A DNA stretch of 64,000 bases from positions 124,001 to 188,000 of the forward strand of contig CACVBU010000351.1 in the NCBI GenBank assembly GCA_902728285.1, written 5' to 3'. Of the stretch, positions 33,219 to 45,137 are shown piece after piece. Numbering within the stretch: position 1 is the stretch's first letter; the number at the start of each line of letters is the position of its first letter. The stretch is from Clytia hemisphaerica (Eukaryota; Cnidaria; Hydrozoa; Leptothecata; Clytiidae). A model generated the notes under the pieces. The model was not told the DNA's origin, did no database searches, and worked only from the letters and a program-made list of their open reading frames with translations. The translations under genes and the position numbers were made by a program.

Positions 33219-36200
33219 TACCATCGTTGCAAAGTGCATCAAATTCATTTAGCAGCTGAAGATACTTTGATTTATTTAAAAGATGCGAGTACCTGGCAAT
33301 AGTATTAGCAGATAGTTCATTTAGTCGCTTTTCTTCTTGATGGCGATTCTGCATTTGTGGATGGTTGTTGATGTAATGAAGCCGGTCTTGTGGTATTTTA
33401 TCAATTAGACACCATCGATCCTCACTTTCAGCTCTTGATAAAGCAGTATAGGTTATTCCCAAACTTTGCTGTTCCATGTACTTACCTTCTTGTATACTCA
33501 CCCTCATGAATTCAGCAGGTTGATTGCTTCCAACAGTGATACCTTGGGCCTTAGCTATTGGGAGGGAATAACCAGGTATCAATGGTAAACCAGTTCGACT
33601 ACAGCATTCACTTTCACATTTTGAGCGGACTGCAGTAATCGGGATAAATTTGGGATTGTTAATATCCCAAGCTGGTCCAGTATACCTCGGGAAGTAAACA
33701 ATAACTGCTGTAGGTAATTGTGGAGGTGATGTGCCTTTTTCATATAAAATTGCTTTCACAATACCAGCAGCACCATTATGTAAGCCATAGGGGGTAAACG
33801 CTTTTTGGTTTTTTGTCAATATAACTTTCGAATTAACTGCGATTGTGGCTTTAGGTGGTATTTGACCAACTTGTTTATCTCCATTCTTGTGATGATAACC
33901 TCGACCTGTAGATGGTATTGTGGCAACAGGAACATTTAAGTTGGCTAAATTCTTTCGGTTTTCTTTATTCACTTCACGCCAAGTTTCATGCAATGTTATT
34001 GTTATTTCAGCATTGCAGTAATTTATCTTTTCAGCCTCGGGAAGCTCTTTTTCGTATCTGGCATTTACAGCAAGCCAGTCTTGTTGGGTGATTCTGCCAC
34101 CTCTAATTCTTAATAACCTTTCAAGAAACATTTTTTCACACTCTTTCTGTCGCATTGTCTGATTAAGAACAATGACGTCTTGAAAGTTTCGGTAAATGGC
34201 AAACCCGGCAAGCTCATCAGGTGAAGCATTCTTTGCAGGGCGGAGATGAAGATCTAACTTTTTGACTGGCCCCAGCTGGCCAAGATCACCAAAAAAGTTC
34301 ACAACTGGAATCGATCCGAAGGTATTGTCATAATTATTTGTGGGTTTGTGGCTTGGGAAAATCTTTCACTTGTCCATCCAAGGAGTCCTTTTGAAAACAT
34401 ACTTCGTTCATCCATATTTAAAACAGCCAATTCAAGCCCTTTATTTTTATAACCAATAGTCTCACAAAGCTTTTTCAAAGCCTTTCCCTTTAATGGGTAA
34501 TCACTCGTTTGGGCTGACTTGAGATCATTTGTTTTGGATTTCGAAAGAGGAGGTGTGGTGGAGTGAACTGTCCGACCACCTGGGAGAAGCAAACTTGCTG
34601 TTCCAGTAGGAGCCAGATTCAACACTGCATTATTTCTTTGACGTAATCTCCTTGCTAAAAACTAAGTGAATTTATGACAAAAGTTTTACCTGTACCTGCA
34701 GTCCCCTGTACCAATAATCGTAACGGTTCATAGTTCTCCCCTTTCTGGAGTAAAATCATACGTTCTAGATTTATTGCTATTATTAGTCTTTGCAACTCGT
34801 TGGCTAAAAGTAGATTAATTCTTGGCAAGTCACATCTACCGTACGAATTGACAGTTTGTTTCTCAACTTCGGCATCCATATCATCCAACCAAGAACCAAC
34901 ATTATCTGGCCAAGCTTGTCCTAAGCATTGCATTGCATACTCATACCAATCAAAGTCTGGTCCTCCATCAAGTAATGGAACCTCAAGTTCTTCATCAACA
35001 GCATTCGAGGGATTAGCATCGTGAATCTCATTCAACAATTCATGAGCTACATTAACTTCCCTCATTTGAAAATCTTGTGAAAAGGTACTGGAGGAAAAGG
35101 AGTATTGGGAATCAGCTTGTGACTCTTGATTTGCATAATCATTGTGCTGTTCATTTAGCTTGTGCCTTCTTTTACGTTCTCTCTCCATTTTTTCATCATA
35201 TCTCTTTTTCGCTGATTTCACATTATCTTTAACAACACGTGGGCATTGTTCTGTATCAAAAAAGCGTGCAAAAGCTTCACCAAACGTTTCTCCTTCTAGC
35301 TTCAAATCTTCAGGTTTTGTCCATACTCCAGGTGAAAACATCATGAGCTTACCTTTACAGTAGTTTTCTGAGAGTGGCCAGACGGGATTCACTTGGATAC
35401 CTGTGAAAACTGGGCAGTGATCAGCAGTGCATTTGGTTCTGCAAGAACATTCTCTCACCCAATCATATAAGGTCATTGTAGGATTCTTTTCTCTACGCTC
35501 ATTACTTAGAAACTTATCGATAGCAATTTTTTGAGTGAAGTTTTCACCGTCAGGCTTACTGCTAAGAGGTCTATAACCACTCAAACCAACAGATTGGAAC
35601 TTTCTAGTACAATGCCATAGTTTGCTACCAGAATTGATAAAGTCACAACAAGCAGCAGGTGTATCAATTTTACCAAGTATCCTATTAAGCAGTCTTAATA
35701 CGATACTCTTAACTGAAGCATTGGGATCTGCACTGTCTAAAAGGTGACCATAGATAGTGACCAAATCCTGTGTTGCGGCAGCACCTTTGCATGCGTAAGA
35801 TGTGATATATTTTTGTAAATTTAACAAATCTTGATCAACCAGAGCCCGAGTATCGCAGTTGGCCAACCAGGATAATAAATGAGCTTTTACATTCATTATA
35901 ATCCTGCAATGGTCTCTGGGGCCCTCATACCTTGGATGCTTATCTCCAGTTAGAATTGGGGCGAAAGGATGTAGTTCTTTTCCTGGTGTTTTTTTTGTTA
36001 TGGGATCTTCTTTTCCAAAATGGAACCTACAATATCGTGTATCAGAGTCAACTCTTTTTCTTTTCAGACAATAGTCATTACAATTATGTAATGCTACTCG
36101 ATTCACAAGATAAAGATACAATTTTTTAACTTTTTCTGGGGTGGTGCAATATTCTGTCATTATAAGATTCAGTGGGTTAATTTCAGGAGGCTCTTGGGTA

Positions 36201-37075
36201 CCCTCTGGTTTTGCCCATTTTTCCTTATTTGGAATCCAGACTTTAGAGCCATCTTGGCCATTTTCTTGGAAGCCACCTGCAGGGTGCATACTAACAAAGC
36301 CTGGTGAAAATATGGTATCTGTGTCTTCTTCATGTGTTTGAAGCCATTTATATAAGGTCTCAGCTTTTTCTTGGTCACTGGATAAACCATCTATATCAAG
36401 AGCTTGCTCGATATTTTTGGCTTGAGTTTCAGAAAATATGAGTCCATGGCTGTGAATTTGTCCTCTGGATTTGGCAAATTCGAAGCGAAACCAATAATCA
36501 GTTAAGTTAAACAACTCTTTGGCTACAGTGTTATAGTAATTTATTGTCCTTGTCTCAAAATATAAAGTGGCAATGTGCAGATTTTGTAAAACTGTTCTTC
36601 TGAGATAATGCATATCTGTATTCAATTTATTTAAAATATTATCATAAGTGATCTCACATGTAGAACTAATGTATTTAGCCAAAAATTGTTTAAGTGGAGC
36701 CCAGTGGAGTTCTGCCATACTATTAGTATGAAAGTAACTTGGTAAATCCCCTATTGAGTATATTCTAAAGAAAAGTAAAGCATCCAATTCTCTTTTGCAT
36801 CTGTTCCAATATGGGTCAGAATTGACAAGATTGGAGCCCATCCTGATAACTTTTCTAGCAATTGAATCGTCATTATTGTTAAAACGCTCTTTCAGTTCAT
36901 CAATGCTAATGTGACTGTCGGTTAGTTGTTGCGCTACTAAAAAGTTGCCATTGTTTAAAGCTTTTTTACGTAGTGATAGATTGTATAGAAAAAATTTTAA
37001 AAATGGATGTTTAGAGACACGGTTATCCTTTTGAAAATAAATATGCTTTATATATTGATTATCTGTATGTTAGCA
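33103..37075 (-). pseudogene. Helitron-type Rep/PIF1 helicase, two frameshifts, N-terminally truncated
   Basis: Reads as one RepHel protein. From about 37075 the frame opens into 'HPFLKFFLYNLSLRKKA' and 'GSNLVNSDPYWNRCKRELD', the Helitron-like N-terminal domain. The HUH motif is 'SRGQIHSHGLIFSE'. Helicase motifs follow: Walker A 'VQGTAGTGKTFVIN' (frame break in the five-A run 34657-34661), 'NLAPTGTASLLLPGGRTVH', a second break near 34300-34320, 'NFFGDLGQLGPVKKL', 'VLNQTMRQKE' and motif VI 'TYTALSRAESEDR'. It would drive rolling-circle-like transposition. The Rep N-terminus upstream of 37075 is missing or on an unseen exon. Its 3' end converges on and overlaps the USP ORF. Confidence 0.85.
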
Positions 37076-38069
37076 GACCATACATCGCAATAAGACGATA
37101 CATATAAAAGTGACAGTTTTGGACTGATTTGGACATCAAATTCTGGATATCATCCCTCTATTTGACTTCAGGTTTGAAAAAGTTATTGTAAGAAGTAAGA
37201 AACGGTAAGTCTTAGTTATTACATGTTTTACTTTTTTCGGTATATCCTTCAATCTTCTCGCAAAATAAAAAACAAATGCAATAAAAGTGACCGGTTTAAA
37301 GTCGTTGCAGTTTCTAATGTTTCTCTGAACCCACTTTCCTTTGAGATTATGTATTACGTTTTAAAAGTTAGCCTGATTTCTGCTTTGTTTTTTTTAATTC
37401 AATTAGATCCAATTTGATGTCCTGAGAAAATCGAACCAACAATTGAATCCAAGAATTATGAAATAGGTAATTCCCTTGATATTCTTTGTAATCTTTTTTA
37501 CAGTTCCTTTACCCTGATGTTTTATATTTTGAAAATCATTCAGTTTAAAAATCTATTTTTTTCCATTATTCAGGTGACTAGTATCGGAGAATTTAAAAGA
37601 CAAGACAAGCATAGTGCAGTTTATAAGTATTTCAATTTGTTAGCTAAGAATAGTTTGATTAAATTTGTTCTAATAAAATTCCAGCTGATATGTATTACTT
37701 GTTATCTTCGATATTCCCGGGAAATAGATATCTATTATATCTTTCAAACAGAATGTTTGGTTGAGTTTTCTGTTTTCAATACTATTTAAAAATGATTTAT
37801 AACTTAGACCATTATTTTAATAGAGACTATTACTTTTTTAACTGTTTTGAAATGTCCAAATGTTTATGTTTTTAAAATTTAAATTACGTTGGCGGATACA
37901 GTATATCTAGTTTTTATAAAATACTAAAAATCAGCATATGTGTTCTTTGAGTAGACGTTGGACGTGTAGGAAGTCAGAAACAACTTACAAATTCAGTCCC
38001 AGTTTTATAATAAAAGAAGTTCCGTTTTCTTTTCTTTTTTCAGTTCTAATATATATTTGTAGTAAAAAA
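37076..38069. other. Non-coding region behind the Helitron gene
   Basis: AT-rich, with short ORFs of T-rich composition. A missing first exon of the Rep/helicase gene would be expected in this stretch on the minus strand, but none was recognised. Confidence 0.35.
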
Positions 38070-38139
38070 ATGTCAACACAAGTTACCGACCCTCAAATGA
38101 TCAGTTTAATGTCTCAGTTGCAGACAATAATCAACGGTG
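38070..38139 (+). CDS. Weak candidate first coding exon
   Basis: ATG 38070 opens 23 codons ('MSTQVTDPQMISLMSQLQT') to a possible donor GGTG|gtatat. An acceptor at 38829 (tttcag) would continue in phase to a stop at 38901-38903, giving a product of only 47 residues. Composition is protein-like, but there is no homology support. Confidence 0.15.
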
Positions 38140-38494
38140 GTATATAATATTCTATATTCGGTTGATTTATCAGTTATATTTATATAGGTGCTGCGACCCA
38201 AATCTCCTGAGTGAATAAAGTTAGACAGAAATTCTTAATTTTTCACATATTTATCGAAGGTTGTGTTTGATGCTAACAGTTCACTTCTTAGTATCCCCTA
38301 CTAATTTTGAATTATTTCCTTGAGATTTTCATACTTCTTCTTGTCCTCACTTTCTACCAATATCGTTTGACATATTACTCAAACCCAATAATACATTGAA
38401 AATACAAAGATCGCCCAGACGGACCACCAGCTTTTGGCTAAAAGTCTGTTACTGAAAATAATTAATTTTTATATTCTTTAGCTGCCCTTACCAA

Positions 38495-38785
38495 AATGCA
38501 GCATGCTCGAAGCATGTTTCTTTAATGCTTCAAGCATGCTTTTGCAGTACACTAAAAGCATACTTAGTGCATGATTCAAGCACATTGAAAAGCATGCTTG
38601 CAGTTGTGCATTTTTGGAACAATCCAACATGCTTTAAGCATACTTTTAAAACAAAAAGAAATTCTAGAAAAGCATACTTAAAGCATACTTTATCAAAGGG
38701 AATTAAAATATTTAAAAGCATACTGGAAGCATACTTGTGAACATTCTGTAAATTACCTCAAAAGCATACTTTAAGCATATTTTTA
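38495..38785. repeat. Cluster of AAGCATRCTT near-palindromes
   Basis: More than fifteen words of the type AAGCATGCTT, AAGCATACTT or their halves occur irregularly within 290 bp. They are too irregular for a simple tandem array, and the core is self-complementary. Could be a protein-binding cluster or a decayed satellite. Confidence 0.6.
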
Positions 38786-38903
38786 AATTATTTCAAAACC
38801 ATGACAAAGTTATATGATAAATATTTCAGGGCCACAAATGTTTCCTTTGGTCCTTTTCTACCACTTCATGATACTATTTGAAGACAAAGTAACAACAATG
38901 TAA

Positions 38904-39847
38904 CCAAGACGATAAGATATTTCTTACTGACAATCCAGTTAGATGCGAGTTTGATATGTGTAGATTCAAAACCAGCCAATTTATCGAAACTTAAACATAT
39001 CTTCTCCAGCTTCGCACATATTTGTTTTATTTATATTTATCTGTAGATGAAAATCATAAAAGATTTAAGATTATCAATATATACACCGAATGCTTAATAT
39101 CAATCAGTTTGTCATTCTTCTAAATTCTTTTATAATCACTTTTACGTATCTAATATCAGTTTTCATACTAAAATTTTACAGAGGTGTAGGAGATATCAAG
39201 GCGACAAAAATTGATCTCTTTCATATTCGATTATACGATTATACTTTGCTATTTACTTTAAAATAAAATGTTAAAAATTTAAGGCTCTATTATTTACAGT
39301 CTAGTTTTTTCTGTACAGCTCTATACCTTAATGGAACTTTTAAATAATATTAAAAAAAAATGACAGCTTCAACAATCCAAGAGATTGTTTCAGTAATTTT
39401 AGTTCCGTTAAGGTAAAGAATGTTTACTTTGTGTTAAAAATATATATACTATAAGAAAATAAAAGCAAAAGAAAATTAAACTTATAAGAAATAATATAAA
39501 GGTCTGGAAAATTACACCTTCACTACCTTAATAAACGGGTGCAAGGTCAGTATAAAGAAAAATATATGGCTAATATCTCAGCAGTAAAATTTAAGACAAT
39601 AAATACTATAATGAAACTTTCTTTTTCTTTAACCACATCAAGTGTTAGTGATGGAAAGGTGAGTATTAGGAGTTCTCAGAAATCAAAGTATAATTAGAAA
39701 AACAAGGAAAAATGAAAAACATAAAGAGTAGATACAAATGTAACATAAAAACCACTTTGAAATAAAAACTTGATGAACAATAAAAACTAAATCTAAATGT
39801 TGAACAAAATCTTCGGTTGACAAGTTATTTAAATAGTTTAGTGATTA
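38904..39847. other. Non-coding spacer
   Basis: AT-rich. No gene, inverted repeat or tandem array recognised. Confidence 0.4.
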
Positions 39848-40665
39848 TTATTGTCCATTAGGAAATAACATTTTCTTTGCAGAGTCACCTTCCTCGTCAT
39901 TACCTCTTGCTCGTAAAGAAGTAAATTTACTTCTTAGGGCAGCATTTAATGCAGCATCAGAAACTGCATACGAAGTGCCTTTAAATTTTTCACGACAATA
40001 ATCTGAAATAAATAAAAATATATATTTTTGTGTGGATTAATTTTCACGGTTTTCGCAAATTTTGGTTATTTACACGAAATTTAGTCCGGATGCGAAATTA
40101 TTTGGAATTTCACAATCGCGAAATCTAGATAACATATTACAATCAAAACATGTTATGAGTTGAACTCTTCATTTCAATTATAAACTCTAGTAACCTCCTA
40201 AAAGTAGTTTTTTGAAAGCTTTTGACTTTGTTCGATTAAAAAACACACATCTCTTATTTAGTCGTGAAATTAAATAAAAAAGGCCATTTTCGCGAAATTT
40301 AATCCACACAAAAATTATAAAGACCCTTGATTAGCGAAATTTAATCCACGCGAAATCTTTAAATTCTTGTCTCCCAAAAATTAGTACACGCAAAAATTTA
40401 TCCAGTTAAGGTATATAACACAATGATAAAAACTATATGCATAACAATACATCTTACGCAATATGGCTTTTTTTAGGACCGGATCAACTGCCGCCTTGTT
40501 TGCCTTTGCTGAACCGTTCACAGTCATGTTAAATTGCTCCTCCTTTTCATAAAAGCAATCTATCAAAAACAGTGCTGATTTAGATGGAGTAGTTTTAGTC
40601 ATCAGGAGTGAAAAATCGAACTGTGTAAGGTAGACATTTGGACATTCTGGATGAAGTTTTGTCAT
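39848..40665 (-). CDS. BEN-like domain protein, last two exons
   Basis: Exon 40665-40458 starts after acceptor tttttag and ends TTGC|gtaaga. Exon 40002-39848 starts after tttcag and ends at a stop. Phases match (1), giving about 120 residues. The sequence 'VYLTQFDFSLLMTKTTPSK', 'NMTVNGSAKANKAAVDPVL', 'KKAIL' then 'YAVSDAALNAALRSKFTS' has the spacing of a BEN domain (a DNA-binding helical domain of chromatin proteins): helix, LxD.F, a short G-containing strand, 'VDPVLKKAI', terminal helix. The ATG at 40665 lies directly at an acceptor, so upstream exons may exist beyond the 41.4-42.6 kb minisatellite but were not found. Confidence 0.45.
40030..40370. repeat. Dispersed CGCGAAATTTAATCC-type repeats
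   Basis: Words such as GCGAAATTTAATCCAC and TTTTCGCAAATTTTGG recur in both orientations, within the intron of the BEN-like gene. Related AAATT/GCG-punctuated clusters lie at 54040-54480 and 58570-58670. Confidence 0.5.
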
Positions 40666-41387
40666 CTAAAAACAAGCAAAAATCTGGGAATAGATAAAAA
40701 TGGTTACAATTATTAAAAAAGGGTGCAACACTATTAATAATGAATTGAATAGGCAGGTCTTTGAAAATTACATTAGCTCAAATTTTCTTTTAAATGGCTT
40801 TTATATTTTAGTATGGCATTTTTTATGTAATCATAACCATTAAAGGCAAAAGCAGTCAATTTTCTTCAATTAATAAATCATGTGTAAAAATACTAAAAAA
40901 AAGGAAGTGAGTTACTGCTTTAATGTTAGAGTTTTTAATTATTCAAGATGAATCGTAAATAGCAAAAGGTCTATTTTCAAAATATAATTTTTTTTTAAAT
41001 AAGGCACAGCAAATTTTACTTATTGTTCTACAGGAAGGCCTTCCAAAGAATATGGGTCAGTCAGCAAGTCAGCATATAATAAAATCAAATCTCTGAAAAT
41101 TTAGGGTCAGAAGGTCAAGATTGACATTTTGAAGCACGACTTTTTCCTCTTTATTGATGAATGATATTTGTGTCATTTCCATTGTGATATTTTGAATTGA
41201 TCTAAGTTTGGGATGAATTTACAAATACATGAATTTTCAACTTGTTCAGTGGCAAATTCAATATTATTATTTTTTCTATTTTGAAAGATTAGGGTCGGTC
41301 AGGCCTGTAGAACAACAAATTAATTTGGTCTCACTTAATGCCAAAAAGAAAAAAACTTTCGAGCCAGAGAAATAATTTCATTTTTCC
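40666..41387. other. Non-coding spacer before the minisatellite
   Basis: AT-rich. Nothing recognised. Confidence 0.4.
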
Positions 41388-42560
41388 AAAAGAATGCAAA
41401 AAAGGAATATTCATGACAAAAGTATTAAACCACACTTTAAACGCATGCAAAGGAAAGTTCATAATTCACGACAAAAGTTTTCCAAGTTTTAAACGCACGT
41501 TGAAAGAAATCTCCAAATAATGACAAAAGTATTCCACATTTTGAGCGCAAATTGAAGAAAATCTTTAAGTTCATAACAAAAGTATTCCTAATTTTAAACG
41601 CATGTGAAAGAAAAGTTAATAGTTCACAACAAAAGTTTTCCCCATTTTAAACGCATGCAAATGAAAAGTTCATAGTTCACGACAAAAGTTTTTCCCATTT
41701 TAAACGCATGCAAAGGAAAAGTTCATAGGTAGTTCACGACAAAAGTTTTCCACATTTTAAACGCATCTGAAGGAAAAGTTAATAGTTCACGGTAAAAGTT
41801 TTCCCCATTTTAAATGCATGCGAAGGAAAAGTTAATAGTTCACGACCAAAGTTTTCCCCATTTTAAACGCATGCGAAGAAAAAGTTAATAGTTCATGACT
41901 AAAGTTTTTCCCATTTAAAACGCATGCAAACGAAAATTTCATAGTTCATGACAAAAGTTAATCCCTGTTTTAAAAGCATGCAAAGGAAAATTTCATAGTC
42001 CACGACAAAAGTTTTTCCCATTTTAAATGCATACAAAAGAAAATTTCATAGTTCACGGTAAAAGTTTTCCCAATTTTAAATGCATATGAAGGAAAAGTTG
42101 ATAGTTCACGACCAAAGTGACCCCATTTTAAACGCATGCAAAGAAAAAGCTAATAGTTCACGACCAAAGTTTTCTCCATTTTTAAACGCATGCAAATAAA
42201 AAGTTAATAGTTCACGATTAAAGTTTTTCCCATTTAAAACGCATGCAAACGAAAATTTCATATTCACGACAAAAGTTAATCCCTGTTTTAAAAGCATGCA
42301 AAGGAAAATTTCATAGTTCACGACAAAAGTTTTTCCCATGCCATTTTAAACGCATACAAATGAAAAGTTCATAGTTCACGAAAAAAGTTTTCCCCATTTT
42401 AAATGCATGCAAAATAAAAAAGTTAATAATTCACGACGAAAGTTTTCCCCATTGCACGTTGAAAAAAATCTCCAAATTCATGGCAAAAGTATTCCACATT
42501 TTGAACGCATACAAAGGAAAGTCCATAATTCAACATAATTCACGACAAAAATATCCCACA
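41388..42560. repeat. Minisatellite, about twenty units of roughly 59 bp
   Basis: Each unit contains GTTCACGACAAAAGTTTT, a CCCCATTTTAAACGCATGC core and an AAAGGAAAAGTT-like link. Units vary by substitutions and small indels, and edge units are the most divergent. AAACGCATGC is partly self-complementary (GCATGC). Short ORFs through the array have no independent support. Confidence 0.9.
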
Positions 42561-43308
42561 TTTTTCAATGGGGGGATTAGCTAATTTTTTCAGAAGTTAA
42601 CGTTCTTTGTTGGTCATGTCCCGTGAGTGTGATGTACGTTCGGGTTGTCGGCGCTTCAAAATTTCCCTCACAAAGAGGTTTCAGTTCCAGATGAGTGCCA
42701 TTAAAAAATTCAATCATCAGATCATCAATCACTCAATTTTGCTTCAGGTTCAAATTTTTTACAATTAATTACTTACTTGGATAACTTGGAAACAAACCCA
42801 CCAAAACGATTCTTCTTTGTTTGATGCTGACATTCAGTGTTTCTTTTTCATCCAGGTTTATCCACAAATATTCAGTTACTTGCCTTGTCACCACAATTTA
42901 AGTATAATATACAGGCAAATTGCAGTAAGTTTGTTCTGAAAGTTGACAAATATTGTGTCCATCCTGCTGTGTTTTTTCAACCAACCAACAGGGAATCAAA
43001 ACAAACTTCATAATTAATTAACCATTTCTTGTCAAAAACCAAAGCTAAAAATTGAGAAGGCGAGCAACAGTTGTTGTACGAAGGTAGGCTATAGTTTGGC
43101 AACAACAGCAGTTTAATCATCATGTAAAAGGTGTAGATAACTCTCTTTGTTGTTGAACCAGCAGAAGAAAATTGAGGATCCAAATCAATGTCATTCCAAT
43201 CCAATCCACAGCAAGCTGATGTGCTGGCAAGGCAAGACGCAAGAAGAGAAAGTTTTTTGTTGGTAGGCAATAGTAACCGGTCCAAATAAATAAACGCGCG
43301 GGAAAACG
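42561..43308. other. Inner flank of the right inverted arm
   Basis: On the minus strand 42720-42590 is open and protein-like ('YITLTGHDQQRTLTSEKIS') but lacks clear splice sites. It may be a relic exon. 42960-43308 is the less conserved inner continuation of the right arm. Confidence 0.3.
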
Positions 43309-43510
43309 GGGAAAACAAACCAATCATAGGAGTTCTTTTGCTGCGACATGAGGATTTAGTTTCGAAAGCGATGCGATCTGAGGAAACACGAGAATTTGGT
43401 GTCATGTAGTCATACACGAACACTGAATTTTCAAAAATGTTTAGCGATATAGGGCAATTTAGTATATCGCGCGCACATTTTACCAAACGAGATACGCGCT
43501 GCGCGCGCAA
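43309..43510 (-). repeat. Right arm of the 202-bp inverted repeat pair
   Basis: Inverse of 31426-31627 with a single mismatch seen (AAGAACTCC against AAGGACTCC), outer end CGCTGCGCGCGCAA at 43510. No matching target-site duplication was recognised in the flanking bases (left ATCCATTT, right TAATATTT). Confidence 0.85.
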
Positions 43511-44747
43511 TAATATTTTTGGAAAAGCTGAAATTTTTTTTTGGAAATCTCCAAGGTTTTGATGTTATGCTATGTGAGAAAATTTTTGAACAAATAGATC
43601 ACCATTCCTCGACTAGAACTTGGGTCTGCATTGAGTTTGATGGTGTTGGAAATGTTCATGACAAATAAGATGGGCAAACTGTTGGCAAAATATAAGATGA
43701 GAGAAAAAAGAATAAAAGAAACAATGAAATTGTTTTTTTGTCATTTTGTCTTATTTATAGCGTGATTGCTGTTTTTAATGATTTTTTGAAATTTCGACAT
43801 CAGTCAGTTTTTTGGAAATAACTTACGAACTACTTTTTCAAATTTAATGTATAATAGCTCAAAATTCAAGTTAGAGCATCTTCTATACAAAAAAAATTAA
43901 ATCCTGAAGCTCACAATATCTTGACAAACCCGTGCACCCGGTATACTAATGGTATAATTTTTACAATTTTTATATATTATTTTATCAGTTCCAAATTTAT
44001 TTTATATTTCATAACTTATGATATAAATTTGTAAACATATTTCATAACTTATGATATAAATTTGTAAATATATCAATCAAATGAAAATATTCAAATACTA
44101 ATAATAATCATTTTTATACTCTAGCAGTTCTACTTATCATAAATAAACGTTCATCATGATCAACGTTACCAATTTGTCTACGTAACGTCGTCAGATTAAG
44201 ATAAACTCTTTGAAAGTGAAAGTAAAGAGCAAGACGCAAAGTTTTATTTATCTTGTCAAAATCTTCTTTTTGGCCTTAAATTACGTTAAGCTGTATGTTA
44301 AGTCTTAGTAACATCGTTTGAAATAAAAGATTTTACCGTTTCGTGTGGAGAAACTCTTCATCTACTTTGGATTTATTTATCGTTCGATTACAGGCTCTTT
44401 TCTCCAAGTATTTCGAATTCACTCATCTTTCGATTGTCGATTGTCTAAGAAAGTAAGAAAATCATTTTAAGATCAGACTCGTGGACAAGTATTAAAAACC
44501 CGTTATAATTTCCGATTTGGGATGTATGGACAATTCTTTTTGTAAACAAACATTTCGCTTTTCGCAAATCGATAAAATTAAACGGCGAGAGGGAGAAAAA
44601 TGGTTTCAGATTGATTTCCCAATTGAATAATTTCGGCAGTTCATGAAAAGTATTGACTGTCTATTTCCAGGCATCGACTGTCAAGAAAAAGAAAAAACTG
44701 TCCATAAAAATGATCGACTGTGGATAAAAAACATCAACCGTGTCCAC
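43511..44747. other. Non-coding region
   Basis: A short protein-like stretch on the plus strand near 43565-43665 ('HHSSTRTWVCIEFDGVGN') has no start or splice context. 44000-44080 contains a direct repeat of TTCATAACTTATGATATAAA. Otherwise AT-rich. Confidence 0.35.
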
Positions 44748-45137
44748 AATACACCGTTTAGGAGTGTCGACTGCGCATGCGTCAATCCAATTTTCCATTG
44801 TTTTGATTTTCACTCTCCTCCGTAAAAAAACGGTAGGTAAACATCTGGTTCTCATAAGGAAACATAGCAGAAAAACGGTAGGTAAAGAACTCCTTTTAAT
44901 CATAACTTCTTTTCCTCTTGATGAATTTTTGTGAAATTTTCAGGAGAGACTTATAAAATTGTCATTGATATCATGTTCAAATATCTAAATCATTCTCTTT
45001 AAAGGAGAGAAAAAAATTCACAATGTTTACATTCCTCTAACCTTTCACAGTACTAAAGTGCGCATTTTTACCTACCATTTTTACCGACCTCTGCAATGGA
45101 GTACCGTGAAGATAGCGAGACTCCTAAACGGTGTATT
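44748..45137. mobile_element. 390-bp MITE-like element
   Basis: AATACACCGTTTAGGAGT at 44748-44765 is perfectly inverted at 45120-45137. Inside, GGTAGGTAAA words on the left (about 44830 and 44876) are mirrored by TTTTACCTACC on the right (about 45067). No coding sequence. Confidence 0.65.

Noticed and set aside
41388-42560. CRISPR-like array
   Set aside because: The whole unit repeats with drift. There are no unique spacers between constant repeats, and the context is eukaryotic.
31426-43510. LTR retrotransposon with 202-bp LTRs
   Set aside because: The copies are inverted, not direct, and no gag/pol, primer-binding site or polypurine tract lies between them.
42977-43510. 177-codon ORF on the minus strand (and its 78-codon twin at 31426-31662) as a gene
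   Set aside because: The shared protein sequence is just the shared 202-bp repeat read in one frame. The extension has no recognisable features.
31426-43510. Polinton/Maverick
   Set aside because: Long inverted ends fit, but no DNA polymerase B, retroviral-type integrase, packaging ATPase or capsid gene was recognised between them.
44643-44825. 60-codon ORF containing repeated ATCGACTGT words
   Set aside because: The frame spans the left end of a MITE and has no coding signature.
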